In this document: piece after piece, positions 42,301 through 52,880 of the stretch
Layout: every line of letters begins with the position of its first letter
Position numbering within the stretch: position 1 is the stretch's first letter
Assembly (NCBI GenBank): GCA_026873275.1
Contig: JANTUC010000004.1
Coordinates: 372,001 to 436,000, forward strand
Source of the DNA: Pseudopithomyces maydicus
Lineage: Eukaryota > Ascomycota > Dothideomycetes > Pleosporales > Didymosphaeriaceae
Direction: 5' to 3'
Length of the DNA: 64,000 nt
Made by a program: the position numbers and the translations under genes
Notes under the pieces: generated by a model
Database searches by the model: none
What the model saw: the letters and a program-made list of their open reading frames with translations, nothing else
What the model was told of the DNA's origin: nothing

Positions 42301-44029
42301 TCGTGGGATCTACGAGAGTCCCTTCTAGTTTGATGTTAGGATCAACAGTAACGTAATGATCAAGAGAGTTGCAAACCTTTTTACGCTCTTGGCGCTCTCG
42401 GCGCTCTTTACGCTCTCGACGCTCGCGATCTTTGCGCTCCTTAGTCCGGCGGTCGTGATCAGCCAGTTCGTCTTTCAAGGAAGACTTAACCATACCGCCG
42501 GGCCCAAGCACACCGTTTTTTTGCATGAATTCTTTCATGGTAAGAATGTGATGTTTCTGCGGGGCCGAAGGCGCGTGTTGAGTATGAGGAAGATCAGATG
42601 AAGCCGCATTGCTTGTCGAAGGAGTTTTGCGTCGCCTTTTCGGATCGACTACTTCTTCTTCATCTGAATCCTTCAGCTCCTGCGCATCGCGTTTTTTGCC
42701 GCGTGACTCTGATCCGTTGGTAGCGGGCAGGACAGTTGAGTCTGTCTTGGGCTTCTTCGGCACCGTAGCTGGCTTGGGAGGGTTCCCTGGCTCTTTGGTC
42801 TTTGGTTTATTCGACTCATCAGCAATGTGTCCATTGCGACGAGACGAATCTTTCGCAACAGCAGAATAGACCGGCCCTTTTACCCCAGACTTCTTGCCAT
42901 GTGTTAGTGTGTAACGATTTTCTGGCTTCCCTGCCTTCTCCGTCCGCAGACCTCCAGCAACTTCTGGGCTAGGTGGAATTGGCTTAGGTGTAGTAGCTTT
43001 TGGCGCATGGTCAACTTTCACACGCTTGATCTTGTGATAAGATTCAGTATCAGAAACATCTGGCTTGGTGCCGTCGTCTACTGAAGGGTCTGATTCTTCG
43101 CCGTCTGTCCACTTGCGCTTGTCTGGCTTCGAAGCAGAGATAACAGATACCGTAGCTTTCTTTTTAGTAGTGATAGCCTTCTTGGAATTATTGGCTTGGG
43201 ATGAAACTATCGGGCCGCTCTTCTCAACCTCGAACGTCGCTTTTGGACGATCAATATTTGGTGGAACCGTCTTTGGGGCCACTTGTGAACGTTTTGAGTT
43301 ATCGTGGGCGGTGACCACAGGCTTCTGCTTGTCTTTGGTTGAGAGAGTCTTAGGTACCGTTGAGGACTGAACGGTGTTTTTAGAGCCACCGCCTTTTACA
43401 GGATGTGGCTTTATGATTTCCCTTGGCTGGTGTGAAGACGTGGTAGTGGTCTTAGGCTCTGCTGACTCCTCCAGAGAGGATGCCGGGCGTTTTCCGAGAT
43501 TGGATGACGATGTAACTGGGGCTTTTGGTGACTGTGCCTGGGCTTTATGCCCGCGGTCGCACCTAATATCTCTGATAGATTGGCTGGAGACATCTTTCGA
43601 AGTGGAGACATCTTTCGAAGTGGAGACATCTTTCGAAGTGGAGACATCTTTCGAAGTGGAGACATCTTTCGAAGCGGAGACATCTTTCGAAGTGATAAAA
43701 GGGCGTCCATGGTTGTAGATCCCGAGCAGCGCCTTTAAAGTAACGATCTTGACAGTATCATTCAACTTGAGAACGTCAAAGTATTTGCGAAGCTTCTTGT
43801 AATTCTTGTACTCCGTGAGGAATGAGCCTATTGTCGTTTCATCGCTCACATTGCTCTTGCTGATAAACTCGAAAAGTTCGTTGGCCGCTCGAGGACTCAG
43901 CGGATGTCGTTTGGCAGTTGGGGGCTGCGCGTGGTCAAGCTTCCGGCGCTTGGGCGCAGGGTTGTCGAGTCGAGTTCCTGGTAACACTAACCAGCTGTTA
44001 TACACAACGTAACCGTTAGCCTTGGGCAT
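42071..44029 (-). CDS. Lys/Ser-rich disordered, probably nuclear protein that runs into a minisatellite
   Basis: 652 residues from ATG 44029. A folded N-terminal part (ANELFEFISKSNV to KALLGIYNHGRPF, about 48-110) is followed by six SKDVST hexapeptides encoded by 18-bp repeats. Then comes a long disordered Lys/Ser/Pro-rich region with nuclear-localisation-like motifs (APKRRKLDH, DPKRRRKTPS) and an Arg/Glu-rich helix (KERKDRERRERKERRERQ). After that the frame enters the 111-bp minisatellite and ends at 42071 inside it, so the last 80 residues are repeat-derived. Whether translation really ends there is uncertain; an intron or earlier end is possible. No named family recognised. Confidence 0.6.
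   Translation of the reverse strand: MPKANGYVVYNSWLVLPGTRLDNPAPKRRKLDHAQPPTAKRHPLSPRAANELFEFISKSNVSDETTIGSFLTEYKNYKKLRKYFDVLKLNDTVKIVTLKALLGIYNHGRPFITSKDVSASKDVSTSKDVSTSKDVSTSKDVSTSKDVSSQSIRDIRCDRGHKAQAQSPKAPVTSSSNLGKRPASSLEESAEPKTTTTSSHQPREIIKPHPVKGGGSKNTVQSSTVPKTLSTKDKQKPVVTAHDNSKRSQVAPKTVPPNIDRPKATFEVEKSGPIVSSQANNSKKAITTKKKATVSVISASKPDKRKWTDGEESDPSVDDGTKPDVSDTESYHKIKRVKVDHAPKATTPKPIPPSPEVAGGLRTEKAGKPENRYTLTHGKKSGVKGPVYSAVAKDSSRRNGHIADESNKPKTKEPGNPPKPATVPKKPKTDSTVLPATNGSESRGKKRDAQELKDSDEEEVVDPKRRRKTPSTSNAASSDLPHTQHAPSAPQKHHILTMKEFMQKNGVLGPGGMVKSSLKDELADHDRRTKERKDRERRERKERRERQERKKVCNSLDHYVTVDPNIKLEGTLVDPTKHREEQRFYSYSLWRPFGHDRWVKFMFFYAKSRYVLQNRKKNRTSYSYSLCRPLGHDRWVRSMLFYAKTSYVSAKS
43586..43693. 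repeat. Six tandem 18-bp units inside a coding region
   Basis: Six copies of ggagacatctttcgaagt run head to tail. Five are identical except that one ends in gc. Read on the minus strand they give S-K-D-V-[SA]-[TS] repeats. Near identity indicates recent expansion and probable length polymorphism. Confidence 0.9.
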
Positions 44030-44816
44030 TTCGAAAGCCCTGGAAGGATCACGCTAGAAATAGCAAGTCCTGACAGGTCTTCTGGGGCAATGCTGTGAGT
44101 GATTTGTCTCGGTGAGTTGAGTGTGGCGGGTTCTCGGTGAAGCGCGGTCGGTAGGTGGGCATTTATGACACACGAGAGAGCGCGGTTTCTCGCTGGCGCC
44201 CAGAAACAGCCGAAAACCCGCGTCAAGAGCTCCCTACAAACGGTCGTAGCCGCCAAATTAGATGTCGTTCAACCTGCTACGGCTGTATGAGAGGTTTGAT
44301 TCGCTGGAATAGCCACTTTTCAGGTTGATCCTCTGCATTGATGTTTGGCTCAAACGCACATACGATGGTAACACTTGGCACTGAGAGAACGTATACCATA
44401 TTCCGAGCTGACGTATTAGCATCACAATGATGGTAGATTATTCTCTAGTCTAGTATGAAAGGTAACATGACCAATTAGCTATAGGGTTTAGAACAGAAAT
44501 TATATCACCACACACAAAATGCAAGCAAGATTCTTTTTTTGTTGAAGTATATCTATATTCAAGATTGTAAATATGTTAAGCCTTCGATCTTGATCTGAAG
44601 GCGAAAAGATTCATTCCGAGAGAGAGAGAGAGAATGCACTGTCTTTCAGTGGTTCTCTAGCATTTGGCAGACTACTATCCAAGCTTCCGTAGCCACCCTT
44701 TCCATACCCTTTCTTCGATAGGCATGTATCTAGAACAGCCTTTGTGCTCCTAAAAGTTTATCTGAGCTGTAGCTCTCAGTCTCACCAGCGACACTTCGGG
44801 TAGTACTCGCGATGAT
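44030..44816. other. Intergenic, with a short GA microsatellite
   Basis: 0.8 kb between two minus-strand genes. A (GA)n run lies at 44619-44633. No gene seen. Confidence 0.5.
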
Positions 44817-45554
44817 CTACACTTTGCGCTTCTTGTTCGCGATGCCCTTCTCGTTCTCTTCCTTCTCTTTCTCTTTCATCATCTCTAGAGCTTTGCGCTT
44901 CTTCCAGTGCGTCTTGGGAAGATGAACGGTGGCCCAGGCTCCATCATCGTTTTTGTCCGAATCGTCCGAAGCCAGTCCAATCCAGCGATGAGCCCACGCA
45001 TCAGTCTGCTCCCACCACAGACGCTCCGCCGTACCCTTCTTTGAATTACGAGAGACGATAAGATTCTTGTTGGTGCGCACGATCGCAACACCGGGATCGC
45101 CTTCCTTGCGTTGACCCATATAGTTGTACTGGAATTGCTTGCCGTTCTTGTTGAGCTTCACCTTGCCAGAGCGCTTGGGCTGGTTGTCGGAATCGGAGCT
45201 GCTAGAATCGGAGCTGCTGGACTCAGAGGCGTCTTCGGAATCGACAGGGCCATTGCGGCGAAAGCTGTAGCGGGAACCGACATTCGTAGACTTGGTGTCT
45301 TTGGCGAGGGCTCCTTTGGAGCGAGCAGAGCCTTCATTGGAAGCAGGTGTGGTCTGAGGGATGTCCTCTGTCAGTTGCGGATTGTCATTAAGCGAGGTCT
45401 TGGCGAGACCGGAGCTCACCTCTTGCTCGTCCACAGAGAAGTTGCCGGACGCTTTTCCACCCTCTGCCTTGCTAGAATTGCCCGCCTCGCGCACGGCCAA
45501 GTTCCCCTTGTTGGGGGCCTCCTTCAAGGCGGATTTGCTATTGTTCTCAGACAT
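44817..45554 (-). CDS. Disordered, Lys-rich protein of unknown function
   Basis: 245 residues from ATG 45554 (MSENNSKSALKEAP), chosen over an in-frame ATG at 45569 because MSENN begins a typical disordered N-terminus. A Ser/Asp cluster (ASESSSSDSSSSDSDNQP) is a probable CK2-type phosphorylation region. A more ordered part follows (RKEGDPGVAIVRTNKNLIV, ERLWWEQTDAWAHRWIGL), then a Lys/Glu helix ending NKKRKV, a possible nuclear-localisation signal at the extreme C-terminus. The Trp-rich ordered segment suggests a small interaction domain, but I cannot name it. Confidence 0.65.
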   Translation of the reverse strand: MSENNSKSALKEAPNKGNLAVREAGNSSKAEGGKASGNFSVDEQEVSSGLAKTSLNDNPQLTEDIPQTTPASNEGSARSKGALAKDTKSTNVGSRYSFRRNGPVDSEDASESSSSDSSSSDSDNQPKRSGKVKLNKNGKQFQYNYMGQRKEGDPGVAIVRTNKNLIVSRNSKKGTAERLWWEQTDAWAHRWIGLASDDSDKNDDGAWATVHLPKTHWKKRKALEMMKEKEKEENEKGIANKKRKV

Positions 45555-47170
45555 GTCGGACCAGGGCAATGGAATGATTCTTCGAACTTAGGAGCAGTGA
45601 ACTGTATTGTCACGTGATAACCTGTCAACCTTGGTTCCAAGGACCCGAATCGGATACCCGTGCACTCTCAGAAAGCCGTAGACCAAAGGATGTTCCAAAG
45701 GGCTGTTGCAGTTGTGAGAGCTTGATCAGATCAAGGTTCGAAGTTGCTTAATTGCGGGTGAGGAAAGGATGGGGTTGGTATGAGTGCCAGCATCTTTATA
45801 GATGTTCAGGAGCAGAATGTCTTGGCAGGTTGATTCGCTTCTTACTAAGTTACAACGCAGTTGGAGCGTGAAAGCGTCGGTGTGTTCTAAGGCAACAATG
45901 CCTGTCTTGATGGAGCTTCCAAATTGAGTCATCAACTTGTTATAACGAACGAGTGAAATGGTTTAATAATCAAACAATGTGTCCGATGAGTGTATTGGTT
46001 GGATGAAAAGAAGGAAAATTCAAAGTTACGTGGTCCGTAGGGCATCTGGGCACTGTTTTTGGCACGTTGCATGCCTGGATAGAGATGATAAACGGGAAAG
46101 TTTATCTTGAGAGGTAACACTAGTCTACTCTTCAGTCGGATACTCTTCCAGTCACATGATTGCTCACTGGGAGAGATCACACGACTTTAACAGGATGTTA
46201 GGCAACTGTTGTATCGACTGGGCTTAACAAACTGTTGGATAGCAGTTTCGATCTTGACATCTAGCTTGACTTTTCTTATTGTTCCATTACGAATACGCCA
46301 GCTTACACGTCATGCAGTAATTTCTATTTAGTGTTTTTTATTGAATACAAATTCAGTAAAGTTCTTGACTTGACTAATATCTCTTTTACATAAGTCTGTA
46401 GTCACATATCATTCTGTTGGTTCGTTTCACTGGAATTTGATGCATCTAGGTTTTTCCTTAGATCTCATAACTTGAAATATAGGATATGAATGTAGCCCAG
46501 TTACTGTTAATTAACTCTTATGTCAAATCCTGGATACAGCATCGTTTTCGATCGAATGTTCTCAAATGACAGGGGAATGGACAGCGTTTTCGGGCTATCC
46601 GACTCTTCAGAAACGCTGGTGTGCCAGATAATATCTAACAGACATGCTTTTGTTGGAAGAAACATGATATACGGGACAATAAGAATGATGAAGTACGCTT
46701 TAGACTACATATTTAGACATATTCTGAGCAAAACGAGAGATGATACACCTACTGTTATATTAAATCTTTCTTACTGGCCCAGAATATGTTAAAAGACATG
46801 ACTGAGACAGGACATACATCTTATCAAAGACATTGTGTATGATGATGACCGAAAAATACAATGTACATGAACGAAAAGATGCCCACGGTTTTAGGTTTGG
46901 ATAGAGAAAATTCATCGTAACGATGATTGATATGCTGATGCCAATGCTGAGGCTGACAATCTACAACTCACAAACCGAAACTCATAAACTACCGCAAAAA
47001 GCATACTCGCTTTCAAATCACAATCATGCCTTAAGACATGCTCAAAGCATTCCCGCACGCCATGCTCCCAAATCAAACACGTCTCATCCAAATCACCCGA
47101 TGCGCTCTATCCCTTAATCCCCACCCTTCTACTCCTCAAACAAATTATCCAACTGCCTCCTCCGCTTCTC
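45555..47170. other. 1.6 kb AT-rich gene-free region
   Basis: This is the second-longest gap. A 90-codon open frame at 46520-46792 in AT-rich sequence has no recognisable feature and is not called. No transposon ends seen. Confidence 0.5.
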
Positions 47171-48805
47171 CTACTCCCTCTCCTTCTCCCGCTGGGCCCT
47201 CTCCTCCTCCTTCCTCTGCACCTCCCTCCTGACCCTCTCCTTCTCCACCTCCCTACCCCTCGCCTCCTCAGTACCCCTCCTATACGAGAATGTATTCGAA
47301 CTCATATTCCTTGCGGCGCCCTCCCCCTTCGACGCAACCTGCAAAATCTTCTTCGACCCCTTCGACATACCCGCAAACTTGCTCTCCACCGACTTCTTCC
47401 ACCCCGTCGCATTTGAACTCCGCCGCTCCTCCATTCCGCTGCCCTCCTTCCAGTCGGGATTATCCCTCCGCCACTCAGGGACACCCTTGATGGGGCCGCT
47501 GCGGCCTTTGCCGACGGAGCGGTCGGAGCGGATGAGGGCTGCTTGCATGGTCTTGTCGATGGAGAGATCGACGACGGTGGAGTGGATTTTGGATTCAGCG
47601 TTTTGAGCTTTGGTTTTGAGGAGCTTGGCGAGAGCTTCCTGCTCGCCTGGGGCGAAGTCTTCTTTGATGGGGGAAGCGATGGGTGCTTGAGTAGTGGGGT
47701 TGGCGGGGCGAGACTTGGGTTGGGGGCGATGTACTGTTCCGGCTCCGGCGGCGGCGGTGCCACGGACGCCCATGCGGAGGTCGGTTCGGAAGGGATTTGC
47801 TGTGTGGGGTTTCCTTCGGCGGACAATCGGTTTTGGGGCGGGTTCTGTGGGAGTGGTGGGTGGGGTGGATACGGCAGAAGGAGGGGTGAGTGATGCTGGT
47901 TTTGTGGGGAAGAGCAGCTCGTCGATATCTACTGAGGATGATTGCGATGAAGCTGGCTCTTTCGCCTTGACCTTTTTAGCTGAGGATTCACCATCGGAGG
48001 AGGAATGAGTATCGGAAGCCTTTCGCTTCTTCGTATTCTCTGTGGTGGCTGTTGGAGCAGAAACTGAATTGTCTGTGTTTCCGTGTGGTGATGATGGTGT
48101 CGACGGTGATGGTGTAGAAACTGGCGATGTAGCCGAAGCTACCGACAATGCTGAAGCTGGCGATGGAGCCGAAACTGGCGATGCCACCGAAACTGGCGAT
48201 GGTGCCACAACCGGCTCAGCATCTGAATCCGCATCCGACATCTTGATCTTCTTGGCCGCCGGACAATCCACAGTATCAGAAGCGACATCATCAAAGCTCT
48301 TCCGCTTCTCGCCTTTGTTCACACCAGAAGGTGCATCACCCATTTCGCTTTCAGCCACCGAAGTAACCGATGCGCCATCTTTGTCTGACTGTTCCCCAAA
48401 AAGCGACTCATTATCTGAGCCGTTTGAACAAGAATTCCCAGCGGAAGTGGCGCCAGGACTAGCCATTTCGACAACGGGCGACGCGGCGTCTTTGTCCGAT
48501 TGTTCCCCAAATAGCGAGTCGTTGTCTGGGTCCTTCGAACAAAGGGAAGCAGTGGGAGTAGCGCCAGGAACAGGCATCTCAGCCAGAGTACCGTCCGGGG
48601 TATGGTTGCCTGAGGTGCCGTGAGGGTGTGAAGTCTCTACCACCTGGGTCGAGACTGAGGCAGGCGAGGTGGGAGTCATAGGGGATGGCGAGGACTCCGT
48701 CGGGACTGCGGTATCTGTGCCGGGGGTGCTGGGCGACGATGGTTGAGACTTAGCCGCGGCTGAGGAAGATGCGCGGCGGACCTTGGGGGCGCGAGTGTTC
48801 AACAT
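47171..48805 (-). CDS. Disordered nuclear-type protein with duplicated SLFGEQSDKD motifs
   Basis: 544 residues from ATG 48805. Most is Ser/Pro/Ala/Thr-rich and disordered. An acidic motif N-[DE]-SLFGEQSDKD occurs twice (about residues 93 and 133), a recent internal duplication of roughly 40 residues. Ser-Pro-Val-Ser repeats (APSPVSVASPVS and on) fill the middle. Basic motifs GEKRKSFDD, AAKKIKM, NTKKRKASD and AKKVKAKE are nuclear-localisation-like. The C-terminal 150 residues look more ordered (SKIHSTVVDLSIDKTMQAAL, GPIKGVPEWRRDNPDW) and end in a long Arg/Glu helix. No family recognised. The D-S-L-F motif is shared with two neighbouring genes. Confidence 0.7.
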   Translation of the reverse strand: MLNTRAPKVRRASSSAAAKSQPSSPSTPGTDTAVPTESSPSPMTPTSPASVSTQVVETSHPHGTSGNHTPDGTLAEMPVPGATPTASLCSKDPDNDSLFGEQSDKDAASPVVEMASPGATSAGNSCSNGSDNESLFGEQSDKDGASVTSVAESEMGDAPSGVNKGEKRKSFDDVASDTVDCPAAKKIKMSDADSDAEPVVAPSPVSVASPVSAPSPASALSVASATSPVSTPSPSTPSSPHGNTDNSVSAPTATTENTKKRKASDTHSSSDGESSAKKVKAKEPASSQSSSVDIDELLFPTKPASLTPPSAVSTPPTTPTEPAPKPIVRRRKPHTANPFRTDLRMGVRGTAAAGAGTVHRPQPKSRPANPTTQAPIASPIKEDFAPGEQEALAKLLKTKAQNAESKIHSTVVDLSIDKTMQAALIRSDRSVGKGRSGPIKGVPEWRRDNPDWKEGSGMEERRSSNATGWKKSVESKFAGMSKGSKKILQVASKGEGAARNMSSNTFSYRRGTEEARGREVEKERVRREVQRKEEERAQREKERE

Positions 48806-49851
48806 GATGATGCTGGAACTTTGCTCGTGGGAACTTGGGGGATCTCAGGATCTTTGGTCTCGGGTGTTCGATGTCTCGTGCTGAGAGAGAGCGTAAAATC
48901 GTAAAATCTCAGAAGCTTTAGGATCGGGTGTTCGATGGCTTGTGCTGGGAGAGCGTAAAGAATCTGAGTAGAGTGTGGAGCTAGAGACTGCGTAGCAGAC
49001 TGTGAGTGGAGTGCGTGGAAGAAGAAAGAATTGAGAGTGGGCGCAAGAGCGTGTGCAGAGTTTATAAGTAGAGTAATGACGATTACAGGCTACAGAATGT
49101 GGGTGCCTGAAAATATTCGGTAACAATATGGCAGGTGGGCCTGTGTTGAGCGTGGTTGAAAAGGGCGGGTGAGTGAAGAACGGAACCTGTGAACAAGTGA
49201 ACCAGCTAACAATAGAACAATAGAACAAGGCAACCGCACGAGCCACCTGCCTTATTGTATGGATGCCACAATACCTGTCCGGAGTATGGCGTACTGCATC
49301 TTGAGTGTGGTACACTAAGATTCGAGCCGTTCCGTTGTCTCGCTGTGGGCAGTCGGAACAAGCACGCGGCACAGAGGAATCAAACGCAGCATATGTTTCA
49401 TAATCCAGAGCGCAGTAAGAGCATCGTCTTTGAGCAGTAAATCTTAGAACTGACACTGTCTCGTAGCATAGCGCTGGCTGCGAGGCTGGTCTACAACTGT
49501 TTGACGCGCAGATTGGCTTCCAGAGTCTGTCACCAGATACTTGTTGCTTGCTCAAACACGTCATGTACCGATGAACATGTGGCCGTTACAGCTGCAATTT
49601 GCGACGAATTCAGTTGGTAGACCGTTATTTCATTCATATGTTTGGCGCATGCAAAGTTGGTTCCTACGAAATTTGGGTGAATGCAGAGCCCTACACTTTT
49701 CCTAAGTAATCAGCCCGACAAGCGCATACCGCACTAACAGAAGCTTGTATATACATATATTTCCAGTGATGTTCATGCCTGCCGAATATCATTCCAGCAC
49801 ACTCCCACCTCATCCCACCTTCATTCAGGGTATCGCATCTCGTCTTGCCAT
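48806..49851. other. Intergenic region, 1.0 kb
   Basis: Promoter side of the SLFGEQ protein and 3' side of the FKBP gene. A short duplicated block (ctcgggtgttcgatgtctcg / atcgggtgttcgatggcttg) lies at about 48860-48945. No gene seen. Confidence 0.45.
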
Positions 49852-50392
49852 CTACAACTCATCCTTGCCCACGCCATCAATCGACACCAGCTCCGTCTCA
49901 AAGACTGTAAGCCCGTTAGCACGCATTCGCCCAACCGCCAAACCAGGGAACACGTACTCAACACGCTATTCGCGGGGATGGGCCCAGCACCACGGCTCCC
50001 ATACGCCCAGTCGGGCTGGATGGTAAGCTTGCGCTTCTCGCCAGGGCACATGCCCAGAAGACCCTGGTCCCAGCCCTTGATGACCTGACCCTTGCCAACG
50101 GTGAAGCCCAACGGCTGGCCGCGGTTGTATGAGGCGTCGAACTCGCTGCCGTCGCTCTCGAGGGTGCCGCGGTAGTGCACTTGGATGCCGTCGCCGGCCT
50201 TGGTGGGGCGCTTGCACTCGACCTTTTCGATGACTTCGGTCTTGAGGTGCTGTAGAGAAGGGAATAGTTAGTTATATGTGCTGCACTGCATGGGTGGCGA
50301 GGAGGAGGGGGTCCAGTACGTACCTCGTTGTTGATGATGCCGGTGGCGGCGAAGGCGGAGGTGGCCAGGGCGAGGATAACGGCAAGCTTCAT
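49852..50392 (-). CDS. FPR2: ER FKBP-type peptidyl-prolyl isomerase (FKBP2-like) with KDEL tail
   Basis: Exons are 50324-50392, 49958-50249 and 49852-49904. The introns are 74 and 53 bp (GTACGT/CAG and GTACGT/CAG), giving 137 residues, the usual FKBP2 length. A signal peptide (MKLAVILALATSAFA) leads into a single FKBP domain: IQVHYRGTLESDGSEFDASY, then GFTVGKGQVIKGWDQGLLGM and GEKRKLTIQPDWAYG, with the Tyr, Asp, Trp and Phe positions that line the FK506/proline pocket in the family. The last four residues are KDEL, an ER-retrieval signal. It helps protein folding in the ER lumen by cis-trans isomerisation of prolyl bonds. Strong codon bias fits high expression. Confidence 0.92.
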
Positions 50393-51049
50393 GATTGCTG
50401 GGAAGTTTGTGTAGAGGGTTGTGTAGAAAAGATGTGGACAATTGGTGTTTTCGGTCTGGATTGGGTTCCGTGGCCTTTGATGGGGTACGTTGGGATGTGG
50501 GGAAGCCATGGGCGCCAAGGCGGGCCAGGGCAGCTTCGCGCGATCTGGCCGCAACATCCCTGTCGTCTAGTCTTTCACCGGATGCCCGTGCGCTCGCGGC
50601 GCCCCTGGACATGCGGGTAAATACGATAGTTGTTATGAAAAACATCGCGTTGGATAGGTAGATACTCAATGTGGTTCGGAGAGAGTGTAAGATTTTGTAT
50701 CTACGAATAGCGCGTACCATTCAGTATCTGTTGAACTTTCTGAACATGGTCGCGCTACCTTTAGCTGCCCTTCGTAAGAAGCCCATGGAATATCGTGTGT
50801 TGGGTATAATAGACATGCAAACACTCTTCGCTCCTCCAATGCGTCCTTCATCTACACTTTTCAACCGCCATCACCCACCCCAATAGTACAACAGTAGTAA
50901 CCCGCACACTACAATCAACCCTCTTCATCAAAGCAGCAAATATAAAGCCCGACTCGCCGCTCCAGCTCGCTCGTAAAGCCTCCACCTGTCTTCTCCCTCA
51001 TTTTCCCGACTCCGAATTCGTCACTCAGACTACTGTGACACACTCTACG
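50393..51049. promoter_or_regulatory. Divergent promoter region of FKBP2 and the next gene
   Basis: 657 bp separate two start codons in opposite directions. An atataaag element lies near 50940, about 110 bp before ATG 51050. No gene seen. Confidence 0.45.
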
Positions 51050-51838
51050 ATGAACCTCACACTCTTCACCGCCCTCCTCGACGAAGTCCGTCAAGTTGGC
51101 CCCCGCGTCAACCTTTCAGCCCGCACCGGTCCATCCAATGCCTCACCCGCTGGGCCCCCCGTCAAATCATCCCCTCGTCCTACTACGTCTCCAACGTCTA
51201 CCAAGTCCACCCCCGCTCCCGCTCCCGCCCGCCAGACATACGAGGAATACGTCGCAGAATGCAACAAGCGGATTGCCGCCGCACCTCGCGAGTTCACTGA
51301 GGGACGCCGCGGCCAATCTGCCTATCCCAAGGTTCGTTCCAAAGCTGAGGCTGTGAAGCCCATCAAGTCTATCCGGGGTAAGGGAAGGACCTTTGAGCAG
51401 GTGCAGCGGATTATGGCGGCTAGGAAGGCGGATAAGGAGGAGAAGGAGGAGAAGGAGGAGAAGGCTGTGACACGTGATGTTGGTGATACAGATGCAGGTG
51501 CTCTTGGATATATGGAGGACTTCGAAATCACGGCTGATATCAATCCGAGCGAGATCGGTGCCGCGCATGAGACAGAGGCGAACAACGACGATGCCTGCAG
51601 CGAAGACAGTCTCGACTCCCTCTTCGAAGACCGCGCTCCTGCCATCATGCCTATCGTGCGTCCCGCTGGAGGCCAAAAACGCTCCCTCGATGAGGGACCC
51701 GATGTTGTCGAAGCGAAAACCGTCGAAGCGAAAACCGTCAAGGCAAAGGTCCACCCAATCAAGAGGCCTAGACTCGGCGACCCCGTTGCTGAGTCACCCG
51801 AGGGGATCCAATCCAGCCGCGGAAGCGCGCTCCTTTGA
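51050..51838 (+). CDS. Disordered protein with DSLFED motif, C-terminus probably frameshifted
   Basis: 262 residues from ATG 51050 (MNLTLFTALLDEVRQVG). A short amphipathic N-terminus is followed by a Pro/Ser/Thr linker, a helical block (ARQTYEEYVAECNKRIAAA), the segment GKGRTFEQVQRIMAARKADK with a Lys/Glu run, and the acidic DSLDSLFEDRAPA motif near residue 190. Then comes a basic part (VKAKVHPIKRPRLGDP). The end as written is GIQSSRGSALL. One more G in the G4 run at 51802-51805 would instead give a basic tail of the type RKRAPLKVRLGAARKPTM, stopping at 51874-51876 (275 residues). I find the second tail more natural. Function unknown; probably nuclear. Confidence 0.65.
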   Translation: MNLTLFTALLDEVRQVGPRVNLSARTGPSNASPAGPPVKSSPRPTTSPTSTKSTPAPAPARQTYEEYVAECNKRIAAAPREFTEGRRGQSAYPKVRSKAEAVKPIKSIRGKGRTFEQVQRIMAARKADKEEKEEKEEKAVTRDVGDTDAGALGYMEDFEITADINPSEIGAAHETEANNDDACSEDSLDSLFEDRAPAIMPIVRPAGGQKRSLDEGPDVVEAKTVEAKTVKAKVHPIKRPRLGDPVAESPEGIQSSRGSALL

Positions 51839-51876
51839 AGGTCAGACTGGGAGCCGCTCGAAAGCCCACCATGTAG

Positions 51877-52880
51877 AGTCGAGTGTGACCGGAAGAAAGG
51901 GTGTTCATGTTAGTTTTGTTGGGTGGTTGGGGCGATCGTGGATTGGACCGTTCTGAATTGGGGATGGGAATGCATTATCTGGCAAAAAGGCCGTGATCCA
52001 TAGCAATTCCAACAAGGTTTCCAGTAGGAATACATACATTCTATACGATTTTGGCATATCATTGCACTTCTATATCTCTCAAAGCTTTGTTGTCAGTTTT
52101 CCACCAATTTAAGTGCACATCAGAGCAAACAGAGCATGAACGGCTGCAACAAAATTTATAGAACTCTGCGTCGTGCTCAGAACAATTGGAAGCATCATTT
52201 TATGCGCGATGTAGATGGCACATCTCTCTTGTTACATCCGTTCATACTAGATTCTTGACCGCTGACCATCAAAATCTCCCAGAAACACCCGACAGACATG
52301 TTCTAGAATTGATCTCTGAGAGATATCCTCTCGATGCTGTAGAAACGCGGCGCATGTACTCTTAAGAAAATCATAGAACGAGGGCTTGCTGCCTGGATGA
52401 ATGAGAGCAAGCATGTCCTCTATTCGTGACTCCGAGACTATCCGTGTCGTTATTCACCTTTCACTCGCGAGACTATCTCTTTTCTGTGGAGACTTTTCGC
52501 GGCTTCACCGTACTTAGAAATCGTCAGGGAACTTGGGGAGCGCACGGGCCGTTTAGCGGGGAAGGTAATTGCATTTTGCGCATTCACGGCGCGTTTGCGA
52601 GGGGGTTGATCATTTCGCACCGACAGGTTGAAAATCCCGCCGTCACCCAATAACAGCACGAGCATTTTCTTAGCGAAGTCTATTGTGTCTCTATATTCAA
52701 TACACGTACCTTCGTCATTTCTTTTATAACACTCTCCACGCTTCCCACAAGTCGATCAAAATACACTGCCACTCAACATTCCCGCTCAGCGAACTTTCCA
52801 GCTTCATACAGCTCGTCTCAGTATTCTCTCAATCTTAAATTTAGCATCTTTGTACCCCACCATTCTCTCCTTATCTCGCC
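51877..52880. other. Intergenic region, 1.0 kb
   Basis: No gene supported. It contains the 3' side of the gene at 51050 and the promoter of the next gene. Confidence 0.45.

Noticed and set aside
43586..43693. CRISPR-like array
   Set aside because: Units are directly adjacent without spacers, lie in a coding frame, and the genome is eukaryotic.
46520..46792. Small AT-rich open frame of 90 codons
   Set aside because: No feature, no neighbouring exon and no promoter signal; the length is compatible with chance in AT-rich DNA.
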